This document shows positions 13,654 to 20,551 of a DNA stretch of 21,540 nt, piece after piece. Every line of letters begins with the position of its first letter. The first letter of the stretch is position 1. Below the pieces are notes generated by a model. That model was not told where the DNA came from. It saw nothing but the letters and a program-made list of their open reading frames with translations, and made no database searches. The stretch covers positions 1 to 21,540 of the forward strand of contig WFQT01000492.1 in NCBI GenBank assembly GCA_015486895.1. Direction: 5' to 3'. This DNA is from Anaerolineae bacterium (GTDB taxonomy: Bacteria; Chloroflexota; Anaerolineae; JAADDB01). A program made the translations under genes and the position numbers.

Positions 13654-15378
13654 CTATTGTCGCGTTGTGATCAGAGCCTTGACGAAGCTTTTCCACAGCG
13701 TTGGTCCGTCTGGCTGATCTTTGCTTTTGTAGGCCTTCTGGACATCGATAATGTCCGCATAGCCGCGGGCCCAGTAGAGCGTGCCCTTCTTTGCATCCCG
13801 AATGGTAGCGTGGAGGCGAAAAGCCAACAGGTGGTGGTCGTAAATGTAAAAGGTAACTACCCAACTGCGCCGGCTATCGTTAGTCTGGTTTTTACTTCCG
13901 GTGGGAGGTGGTGGGGCTAACAGATTGCCCAGGCCAAAGAAGATGATCCGGTGGTCGGCGGTATTGATTTCTCCGTTTTGAGGGATATCTCCTTGCACTC
14001 CAATGACCACGTCAGCACCGAGCTGGCTTAGGCGGTGGTAAAAGGCCACTTGTTTCTTAGTGGCTATAGGTTGCTTAGTCGTGGTACCATGCACGGCGAT
14101 GATAATAGTGGGCGGCACTGCCTGTCGGCGCAGTTGCTGGATCTGCCGGGCCAGTCGTTGCATATCCACTGGTGCTATGCCGCCACGCCCTGGTGAGGCA
14201 GCCATTTTGGCTGCTGCCGGTGCCGCGTTGATCGCAAAGAGGGCAATCTGGTTTCCGTGCTTGCTCAGTAGCAAAGGTGTCTCTGCCTCCTCGATGTTCC
14301 GGCCACCACCGAAACTCTTCCATCCTGACTGCCTATAGTAGTTGATGGTGTAAAGTAATCCACCCATCCCTAAGTCTAAGCTGTAGGCTCCGTTGATGTT
14401 GATAGCGGTCGGGGAGAGTGCTGCCAAAGCTCGACAGTAGTCAGGGGGGAGGGCACATTGCCGTTGTGACGGTGTCTCTGGCCTCTTTACGGCTCCCATG
14501 GTGCAGTGCGGATCAAGGGGTACGCTGTTGTGGAGCACAACGAAGTCTGCGCCGGTGAATGGAATCCCTTCCTCTAAGTTTGCTGTGATCTCCTTAGCTT
14601 TTTGGCTGTCTTTGTTGGCCATCTGCCGGGCGGCTGCAGGCCACAAGTTCATGGCGCCACTCATGGTCAGGGAGGTCAGTTTGTCAACGGATATGTTGAG
14701 ATGGGTACCCTTTTCCTGATTGTGATATACGGTTAAGGGATAGGTGGAGAAAGCCGCATCCTCGGGCTGCAAAGGGTCGTGGCCATCCACGGTGAAGAGT
14801 TGGGTACTAGCAACAACTTGGTCTAGTGGTAAGATGCCGATGCTGTTTTTCTCCGCTTGGACTTTGGCCAGTACTTCACTGCTGGTGACAATGTGAATGT
14901 GCTTGTCGTTAGGAGGAGTATGCCAGAGCCGTTGCAGGTCAGCTTTTACTTCAGGAGAGAGATAAACTTCTTTGTAAAAAGGTAAGGGTGCCTGGGGAGA
15001 TTGGCCGCTCCAAAGGGCGTAAATGTCCTCCATGTGCACGTTAGTGGTATTTGCCTGGTAAGCGCCGATGACGCCGTAAACGAATGGGACTAAGAGTGAT
15101 GTCTTTGCCGAACTCTCTACCTTGACCTTGGCCGTGTCACCTGTCGGCGTAGCAGTCGATGGCAAGGAAATGATGGTCGGGGGGATCCAGGTATATTTGG
15201 CGATGGTTTCGCCGGCCGGTTGCAGGCGTTGTTTTAATTGATATCGAAACAACATTGTGCTGAGGAGAGCGATTAGCGAGAGCACGATGAGGCAAATAGA
15301 CACGGGGATAGCGTAGCGGCGAGCCAATCGGCTGCTGGTAGCTATCATCTGTTGCAAATGTATCTGGATACGTTTCAT
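13654..15378 (-). CDS. Membrane-anchored CapA/PgsA-like protein with degenerate active site
   Basis: A 574-residue protein with a short cytosolic N-terminus, one transmembrane helix at about 24-44 and the rest outside. Residues about 95-215 resemble a ligand-binding-protein-like module, with VPFVYGVIGAYQ and GILPLDQVV...FTVDGHDPL. Residues about 235-570 follow the CapA (poly-gamma-glutamate synthesis, metallophosphatase-fold) pattern, including FTGADFVVLHN (274-284), the SGWKSFGGGRNIEEAETPLL region (351-370), GADVVIG (454-460) and FGLGNLL (481-487). Several expected metal ligands are missing. The early GD reads SGAMN (240-244). The NNH motif reads GAYS (330-333). The GHHPH motif reads GVQGDIP (460-466). 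It may therefore be a non-catalytic binding protein of the envelope. It is divergently placed to the DUF1385 gene. Confidence 0.8.
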   Translation of the reverse strand: MKRIQIHLQQMIATSSRLARRYAIPVSICLIVLSLIALLSTMLFRYQLKQRLQPAGETIAKYTWIPPTIISLPSTATPTGDTAKVKVESSAKTSLLVPFVYGVIGAYQANTTNVHMEDIYALWSGQSPQAPLPFYKEVYLSPEVKADLQRLWHTPPNDKHIHIVTSSEVLAKVQAEKNSIGILPLDQVVASTQLFTVDGHDPLQPEDAAFSTYPLTVYHNQEKGTHLNISVDKLTSLTMSGAMNLWPAAARQMANKDSQKAKEITANLEEGIPFTGADFVVLHNSVPLDPHCTMGAVKRPETPSQRQCALPPDYCRALAALSPTAININGAYSLDLGMGGLLYTINYYRQSGWKSFGGGRNIEEAETPLLLSKHGNQIALFAINAAPAAAKMAASPGRGGIAPVDMQRLARQIQQLRRQAVPPTIIIAVHGTTTKQPIATKKQVAFYHRLSQLGADVVIGVQGDIPQNGEINTADHRIIFFGLGNLLAPPPPTGSKNQTNDSRRSWVVTFYIYDHHLLAFRLHATIRDAKKGTLYWARGYADIIDVQKAYKSKDQPDGPTLWKSFVKALITTRQ

Positions 15379-15412
15379 AGGTTTCCCCCGCCCTTATCGC
15401 TGAGCTATCTCA

Positions 15413-15441
15413 TTGACAATGATTGTGCTCTACGGTACAAT
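15413..15441 (+). promoter_or_regulatory. Sigma70-type promoter for the DUF1385 gene
   Basis: TTGACA (15413-15418), a 17-base spacer and TACAAT (15436-15441) give an almost ideal promoter. The start site would be near 15448, about 27 bases before the ATG. It lies in the divergent gap between the CapA-like and DUF1385 genes. Confidence 0.85.
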
Positions 15442-15474
15442 TTATTTACGCATTATAGCACAGTGGAGGGGTGT

Positions 15475-16431
15475 ATGGATAGCAAGTTATTTCATTATGG
15501 TGGTCAGGCGGTCATTGAAGGGGTGATGATGCGAGGAGAATCACATGTCGCTGTGGCCGTGCGGACACCTGACAACAAGATTATCATACATACTGAACCG
15601 CTGCCGGCGGCTATCTACCGGGCTCCGTGGGCGAGGTGGCCTTTTGTGCGCGGCCTGGTGATTCTCTGGGATGCGTTGGGCTTAGGCACTAAGGCACTTT
15701 TCTACTCCGCTGATGTAGCACTGGCGGAGGAGAGTCAGAAGGATCAGAAGGAAGTGAAGTTCGGCGGCCCTGTTGCTTGGTCGACGTTGGCCGTTTCCTT
15801 TTTCCTGGCAGTGGCTATTTTTTTCTGGGTTCCCTCGGCGGTGGCCCAATACACAGAGCGGTTTTGGCCTTCTGTTTTGGCGAGCAGTTTGTTGGAAGGA
15901 GCTATTCGCTTGCTCCTGTTCCTTGGTTATCTTGTGGCAGTGGGAATGACCCCAGATATCCGTCGGGTATTCATGTACCACGGAGCGGAGCATAAAACGA
16001 TTAATGCCTATGAGGCCGGTGCGCCTTTGGTCCCGGAGGAGGTGCAAAAGTACAGCACGGCCCATGTGCGCTGCGGCACCAGTTTTCTTCTCTTTGTCTT
16101 GCTGGTTTCTATCCTGGTTTTTGCTCCTTTGCATTTTCCGCAATTGTGGTTGCGGTTGCTCTCCCGGTTGTTGTTAATTCCTGTGGTTTCCAGCTTTGCC
16201 TACGAGCTGATTCGCCTTAGTGCTGATCACCCGAAGAATAAACTTTTGCGTTGGCTCATTGCCCCGGGGCTGTGGATGCAGCAGTTGACGACCCGGCAAC
16301 CGGACTTAGAGATGTTGGCGGTTGGTATTGCTTCTCTGAAGCCAGTGTTGGCAGCGGATGGCAGAGGTTGGGTGGAAGCAGAGAGCGTAGAGGCACCAGG
16401 TGAGGTGGCGGGAGTTATCAGTTTGGCGTAA
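15475..16431 (+). CDS. DUF1385 (YqhQ-type) integral membrane protein
   Basis: A 318-residue protein of the DUF1385 family, represented by Bacillus YqhQ, whose biochemical role is not established. It opens with the hallmark FHYGGQAVIEGVMMRG (6-21). It then has several hydrophobic helices, including SFFLAVAIFFWVPSAV, and the conserved polar block YHGAEHKTINAYEAG (168-182), in which His169, Glu172 and His173 could bind metal. RCGTSFLLFVLLVSI follows. The ATG at 15475 is chosen because GGAGG lies just upstream and the promoter at 15413-15441 would exclude the longer reading, which overlaps the divergent gene. The family is widespread in Firmicutes and Chloroflexota. mdh follows on the same strand after 85 bases. 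Confidence 0.9.
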   Translation: MDSKLFHYGGQAVIEGVMMRGESHVAVAVRTPDNKIIIHTEPLPAAIYRAPWARWPFVRGLVILWDALGLGTKALFYSADVALAEESQKDQKEVKFGGPVAWSTLAVSFFLAVAIFFWVPSAVAQYTERFWPSVLASSLLEGAIRLLLFLGYLVAVGMTPDIRRVFMYHGAEHKTINAYEAGAPLVPEEVQKYSTAHVRCGTSFLLFVLLVSILVFAPLHFPQLWLRLLSRLLLIPVVSSFAYELIRLSADHPKNKLLRWLIAPGLWMQQLTTRQPDLEMLAVGIASLKPVLAADGRGWVEAESVEAPGEVAGVISLA

Positions 16432-16458
16432 ATAGGCGATTTGTTCGTCTGATGACAT

Positions 16459-16474
16459 ATTGCAATATTTCAAT
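16459..16474. promoter_or_regulatory. Near-palindrome upstream of mdh
   Basis: ATTGCAATATTTCAAT matches its own reverse complement except for one mismatched pair. It lies 43 bases before the mdh ATG, where an operator could sit. The regulator is unknown, and an AT-rich chance palindrome is possible. Confidence 0.3.
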
Positions 16475-16516
16475 GATTTACGAGGTGGGCTTTTCTAAGG
16501 AGAAAGGAGCTTTACA

Positions 16517-17449
16517 ATGCGCACAAAGATCAGTGTGATTGGTGCTGGTTTTGTTGGTTCGACGACGGCACAGTGGCTGGCGGAACGGGAATTGGGTGAC
16601 ATTGTCTTGTTGGATATCCCGCAGATGGGGGATATGCCTAAGGGCAAAGCATTGGATTTAATGGAAACAGCCCCTATTTTTGGCTTTGATACACATTTGA
16701 TCGGTACTTCGGACTATGCGGATACCAAAGATTCTGATATTGTGGTCATCACTGCAGGGGTGCCACGCAAGCCGGGGATGAGCCGTGAAGACCTGGTGAC
16801 GGTGAATGCCGGAATTATCAAGAATGTTTCCGAGAACGTGGCTAAATATTCCCCTGATTCCGTCATTATCTTAGTCACGAATCCTCTGGATTCCATGGTC
16901 TATCTGGCAAAAAAGGTTACTGGATTCCCAAAGGAACGGCTGATGGGGCAGGCAGGCGTTTTGGATAGTGCCCGCATGCGCGCTTTTATTGCCATGGAGA
17001 TGGGTGTTTCGGTGGAAAACACGCATGCTTTCGTGCTCGGCGGTCATGGCGATGAGATGGTACCGTTGCCTCGCTATTCCACGGTGGCCGGGATTCCCAT
17101 CATTCATCTCTTGCCGCAGGATCGCATTGATGCTATTGTTGAGCGCACTCGTGGTGGAGGCGGTGAAATTGTCAACTTGCTCCAGAAGGGAAGCGCTTAC
17201 TTCGCACCTGGTGCTGCGGTCACTAAGATGATCGAGGCGATTCTGAAGGACAAAAAGATGATCTTGCCCGTTTCCGCCTATCTGGAAGGCGAGTATGGTT
17301 TGAGCGACATTTACTTTGGTGTTCCGGCGCTGTTGGGCCGTGGCGGCGTAGAGAAGATCATTGAGATTGAGCTGACGGCGGAGGAGAAAGCGGCACTGAT
17401 GCGCTCCGCAGACCTGATCCGTCATTCCATGAAGATGGCCGGGCTGTAA
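16517..17449 (+). CDS. mdh: NAD-dependent malate dehydrogenase (LDH-like type)
   Basis: Interconverts malate and oxaloacetate with NAD(H) in the cytosol as part of the TCA cycle. The 310-residue product has the Rossmann motif ISVIGAGFVGSTTAQWLA (5-22) and Asp33 (LLDIPQ), indicating NAD preference. The substrate loop GVPRKPGMSRED (81-92) has arginines at 84 and 90, and the position that is Gln in lactate dehydrogenases is Arg, the malate dehydrogenase choice. The catalytic relay is Asp150 (GVLDSARMR) with His177 (GGHGDEMVPL). AAGGAG motifs precede the ATG. This tetrameric LDH-like class is the form known from Chloroflexus and Bacillus. A hairpin with a T-run lies about 195 bases after its stop. 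Confidence 0.97.
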   Translation: MRTKISVIGAGFVGSTTAQWLAERELGDIVLLDIPQMGDMPKGKALDLMETAPIFGFDTHLIGTSDYADTKDSDIVVITAGVPRKPGMSREDLVTVNAGIIKNVSENVAKYSPDSVIILVTNPLDSMVYLAKKVTGFPKERLMGQAGVLDSARMRAFIAMEMGVSVENTHAFVLGGHGDEMVPLPRYSTVAGIPIIHLLPQDRIDAIVERTRGGGGEIVNLLQKGSAYFAPGAAVTKMIEAILKDKKMILPVSAYLEGEYGLSDIYFGVPALLGRGGVEKIIEIELTAEEKAALMRSADLIRHSMKMAGL

Positions 17450-17503
17450 GCTTGTTCGTTGGGAGTGTTAACTGTGTGACTGGACTCTGGTGTTTTTTAT
17501 TTT

Positions 17504-17580
17504 AGCCACAGAAAAATACAGAATTTCACAGATTTGGGTCGAAAAGCAGGGGAAAATCTGTGTTAATCCGTGCAATCTGG
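17504..17580. repeat. CCACAGATT-type dispersed repeat with inverted arms
   Basis: The run reads CCACAGAAAAATACAG then AATTTCACAGATTT. Its arm CACAGATTT (17527-17535) is answered by AAATCTGTG (17554-17562), followed by TTAATCCGTGCAATCTGG. The two arms could fold into a hairpin. It is the same repeat type as at 4827-4880 and lies between mdh and its likely terminator. Confidence 0.7.
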
Positions 17581-17644
17581 GGTAAAGGTGGCTCGGTTGA
17601 GCCTAAAATGTCATTTTCGCCAGACTCCAATGTGTGAGGGAAAG

Positions 17645-17675
17645 GCCGCCGGTATTGCCCGGTGGCTTTTTCTTT
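17645..17675 (+). terminator. Intrinsic terminator downstream of mdh
   Basis: GCCGCCGG (17645-17652) pairs with CCGGTGGC (17659-17666) in an eight-base stem with one G-U pair and a six-base loop, followed by TTTTTCTTT. It separates mdh from the next gene, so the LarA-family gene probably has its own promoter, which I could not identify. Confidence 0.75.
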
Positions 17676-17735
17676 CAGGTACGACTTGGCGCTGGAGGCT
17701 TGCCGGGTTAACGATCGGGTTGGAGGAAGTATTGC

Positions 17736-19037
17736 ATGTTAGAATACACGTTGCCTTTTGGCCGGGGAGCATTGGCTTTTCACCTACTACCAGGAATGCA
17801 AGGTGAAGAAGTGCATGCCAAGCGAGTGCCGGCGGTGAGCGATCCTGTGGTGGCTATTGAAGAGGCCATGGCCAACCCGCTGGGGACCCCACGCCTGGGA
17901 GCGTTAGCCCAGCGGGGAATGAAGGTAACTATTTTATTCACCGATGCGACCCGCGCTTCTCCTGATCACCTGTTAGTGCGCCCGTTGCTCAGGGCATTGG
18001 AAGCGGCTGGTGTTCGGGATGAGGACATCCGTTTGCTTTGCGCCGTGGGGCTACACCGCCCTAGCAGTTTGGAGGAAAAAGAAGCGAAGGTAGGCCGGGA
18101 TGTGGTGGCCCGCTATGCCGTTTTCGACCATAATGCTCAGGCGCATGACTTGGTGAATTTGGGCGTTGACGATGAAGGTGTGCCTTACTGGCTGAACCGG
18201 ATGGCTTATGAGAGTGATTTGTTGTTGGGTATTGGCATTGTGGAGCCGCACCAGTATGCCGGCTACAGCGGCGGTGGTAAGATTGCCAGCATTGGCGTTG
18301 CCGGGGAACCAACCATCGCCATGACTCATGGCCCCGGCATGTTGGGGCGGTCTGGAGTGCGTCTGGGGCGGTTATCTGGTAATCCTTTCCAGCGGGCGGT
18401 GCGTGAAGGTGCTCGCCGGGCCCGGTTGCGTTTTGTGCTAAATGTGGCGACGAATGAAAGCGGTGAAATTCTGGCCGTGCGGGCCGGCGATCCTATCGCT
18501 GTGCAAGATGTCCTGGCGAAAATAGCCGCTGCTGTCTATGAAGTGCCTGTATTGCATCGCTACGATCTCATTGTCGGCGGGGTGGGATGGCCGAAGGATG
18601 TCAACTTGTACCAGGCCAGCCGGGCGGCCAGCTATCTTTACTTTTCACCCAGCCCAGTGCTGCGACCACATGGCTTCCTTATTATCCCGGCACCCTGCCC
18701 GGAAGGCGCGGGGGAAGGGGTGGGGGAGCAACGTTTTCTTGCTGCTATGCGCTCTGGCAAGACACCGCAGGAGGTAAAAGCGCGTTTGGAGAGGGTAGGA
18801 TATCCGCCGGGGGCGCAACGAGCGTATATTATGGCGCAGGTGCTTGCGGGGGCGCGGGTGGTGATTGTTGGCGCCCAAGACCCGGACGTGGTGCGGATGT
18901 GTCACATGACACCTACCGCTACCATGGGGGAAGCGTTGGCGTTGGTTCAGGCGGAATTGGGGAAGTCGTTGCAAGTGTTAGTGGTGCCTCATGCTATGCT
19001 CACGCTGCCCAGGTTGGCGGAGGAAGCGGACACGTGA
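17736..19037 (+). CDS. LarA-family nickel-pincer-nucleotide racemase/epimerase (DUF2088)
   Basis: The LarA family uses a covalently bound nickel-pincer nucleotide to racemise or epimerise 2-hydroxy acids. Founding member LarA is a lactate racemase; relatives act on malate and other hydroxy acids. The 433-residue product has FTDATRASPDHLL (68-80), VGLHRPSS (104-111), IVEPHQYAGYSGGGKIAS (168-185) and TIAMTHGPG (193-201). His107, His172, Lys182 and His198 line up with His108, His174, Lys184 and His200 of Lactobacillus LarA; the lysine is the cofactor attachment point. The active site therefore seems intact. No cofactor genes (larB, larC, larE) are in the window. It follows mdh after a terminator. 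Substrate is unknown, so no lar symbol is given. Confidence 0.9.
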   Translation: MLEYTLPFGRGALAFHLLPGMQGEEVHAKRVPAVSDPVVAIEEAMANPLGTPRLGALAQRGMKVTILFTDATRASPDHLLVRPLLRALEAAGVRDEDIRLLCAVGLHRPSSLEEKEAKVGRDVVARYAVFDHNAQAHDLVNLGVDDEGVPYWLNRMAYESDLLLGIGIVEPHQYAGYSGGGKIASIGVAGEPTIAMTHGPGMLGRSGVRLGRLSGNPFQRAVREGARRARLRFVLNVATNESGEILAVRAGDPIAVQDVLAKIAAAVYEVPVLHRYDLIVGGVGWPKDVNLYQASRAASYLYFSPSPVLRPHGFLIIPAPCPEGAGEGVGEQRFLAAMRSGKTPQEVKARLERVGYPPGAQRAYIMAQVLAGARVVIVGAQDPDVVRMCHMTPTATMGEALALVQAELGKSLQVLVVPHAMLTLPRLAEEADT

Positions 19038-19108
19038 GGGAGCGGTTCGGCCCGATAATGATGAATCTCGCATAGTAGCAAAGCCGCAAAGGCGTTAATT
19101 CCCTCCTT

Positions 19109-19217
19109 TGAAAATAGCCCCCCGGCCCCCAATTCTGGGGGTGTGTTGCTCCCCCCAAGGTTGAGGGGTTAGGGGGCAGTCACTCCTCTGGCCCCCCGGC
19201 CCCCAATCCTGGGGGTG
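19109..19217. repeat. GC-rich palindromic dispersed repeat, copies 2 and partial 3
   Basis: Positions 19109-19177 repeat the element at 1-69 almost base for base (TGAAAATAGCCCCC..., CCCCC-AATTCT-GGGGG, then TGTGTTGCTCCCCCC). The terminal TTTTCA arm is missing. A partial third copy at 19191-19217 restarts with GGCCCCCCGGCCCCCAATCC. The block fills part of the 379-base gap between the LarA-family gene and dprA. The remainder of that gap holds only a weak candidate promoter: TTGACA at 19263-19268, then TAGGCT at 19286-19291 after 17 bases. Confidence 0.85.
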
Positions 19218-19416
19218 TATCGCTTTGCCGTCTCCCTGCCAGATGGAGTTCCACCCATATGCTTGACAAAATGTTTCCTATCAGGTAGGCTTGCTTGAAT
19301 TTTCTGAGACGCGCTTGGTATCACCGCGATGTCTATGGGCATTCCCTTGCCCTCCGAATAGCGCGGCGAGCGCCGGGGTAGATATTGCGCTTGGAAGTTG
19401 ATAAGAAGGTGTTACC

Positions 19417-20538
19417 GTGGGGGATATCCGTTACTGGGTGGGGTTTAACTTGGTGCGGGGCATTGGCCCGGCGCGGCTGCGCGCTTTGCTGGATTATTTC
19501 GGCGATCTGGAAACGGCGTGGCAGGCAGCTCCAGAGGCGTTACGACATGCCGGTCTGGATCGTCGCTCGTTACAAAGTGTACTGAAAGCTCGTGGGAAGC
19601 TGGATTTAGATGCGGAATTGGCTCGTATTGAAAGGGCCAAGATCCAAGTGTTGACCTGGGAGGACGAAGATTATCCTCGCCTGTTGCGAGAAATCTATAG
19701 CCCGCCGCCGTTACTTTACGTGCGGGGCCACTTGTTACCGGAAGATGATTATGCTATTGCGGTGGTAGGCACGCGCGGCGTCAGTGCTTACGGTCGCCAG
19801 GTGACGCAACGGCTGGCTACTGACTTGGTGCGTAATGGGTTGACCGTGGTTAGCGGGTTAGCCCGTGGCGTGGACGGCGAGGCGCATCGCGCTGCTTTGG
19901 CGGCCGGGGGGCGCACTATCGCTGTCTTAGGTAGTGGCTTCAATCATCTCTATCCTCCGGAGCATCGGCGGCTGGCGGCGCAGATTGCCGAACAGGGGGC
20001 GTTGCTGAGTGAATATGGGTTGGATGTACGGCCGGAAGGGGGTAATTTCCCTGCGCGTAACCGGATTATCAGCGGTTTATCGTTAGGTACCGTGGTGGTG
20101 GAAGCTGGCACCCGCAGCGGGGCGCTCATCACGGCAGCTATGGCCGCCGATCAGGGGCGAGAAGTTTTCGCTGTACCCGGCAGCATTTTGCACAAGACTT
20201 CCGCCGGCACGAATCACTTGATTCAGGAAGGTGCGAAAGCGGTCTTGACGGTGGAGGATGTCTTGGAGGAGTTGAATCTCACAGCCCGGCAGGTTTCAGA
20301 GCAGAAAGAAGCGCGCCAGGTGATGCCGATTTCGGCGGCGGAAGAGCGGTTGCTTCAGCAATTGAGCTTTGACCCCAGGCATGTAGATGAAGTGAGCCGG
20401 CAATTGGGCTTGCCGGTGGCGGAAATTTCCAGCTTGTTGGTGTTGATGGAACTGAAAGGGTTGGTTCGGCAGGTGGGAGACATGGAGTATGTACGCCTAC
20501 GAGAAGATGAACCTCCGTATGGCGATGCAGAGGAGTGA
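19417..20538 (+). CDS. dprA: DNA-processing protein DprA (Smf)
   Basis: Binds incoming single-stranded DNA during natural transformation, protects it and loads RecA; also found in species not known to be competent. The 373-residue product has an N-terminal helix-hairpin-helix region (LVRGIGPARLRALLDYFG, 12-29). The Rossmann-like DprA core follows, with VVGTRGVSAYG, VVSGLARGVDGEAHRAAL, IAVLGSGFNHLYPPEH, NFPARNRIISGLS and EAGTRSGALITAAMA. A C-terminal winged-helix region, from about residue 305, includes HVDEVSRQLGLPVAEISSLL. The start is GTG, with GAAGGT six bases upstream. It is followed after 13 bases by topA, a common dprA-topA pairing, so the two probably share a transcript. Confidence 0.96.
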   Translation: MGDIRYWVGFNLVRGIGPARLRALLDYFGDLETAWQAAPEALRHAGLDRRSLQSVLKARGKLDLDAELARIERAKIQVLTWEDEDYPRLLREIYSPPPLLYVRGHLLPEDDYAIAVVGTRGVSAYGRQVTQRLATDLVRNGLTVVSGLARGVDGEAHRAALAAGGRTIAVLGSGFNHLYPPEHRRLAAQIAEQGALLSEYGLDVRPEGGNFPARNRIISGLSLGTVVVEAGTRSGALITAAMAADQGREVFAVPGSILHKTSAGTNHLIQEGAKAVLTVEDVLEELNLTARQVSEQKEARQVMPISAAEERLLQQLSFDPRHVDEVSRQLGLPVAEISSLLVLMELKGLVRQVGDMEYVRLREDEPPYGDAEE

Positions 20539-20551
20539 GTTACCAAAAGCG

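Noticed and set aside
15682..16143. 153-codon minus-strand frame opposite the DUF1385 gene
   Set aside because: The plus-strand frame carries the family signature and a promoter; the opposite frame is low-complexity polar sequence without motifs.
18587..19075. 162-codon Gly-rich plus-strand frame overlapping the LarA-family gene
   Set aside because: The Gly-rich composition is a by-product of GC-rich sequence read in the wrong frame.
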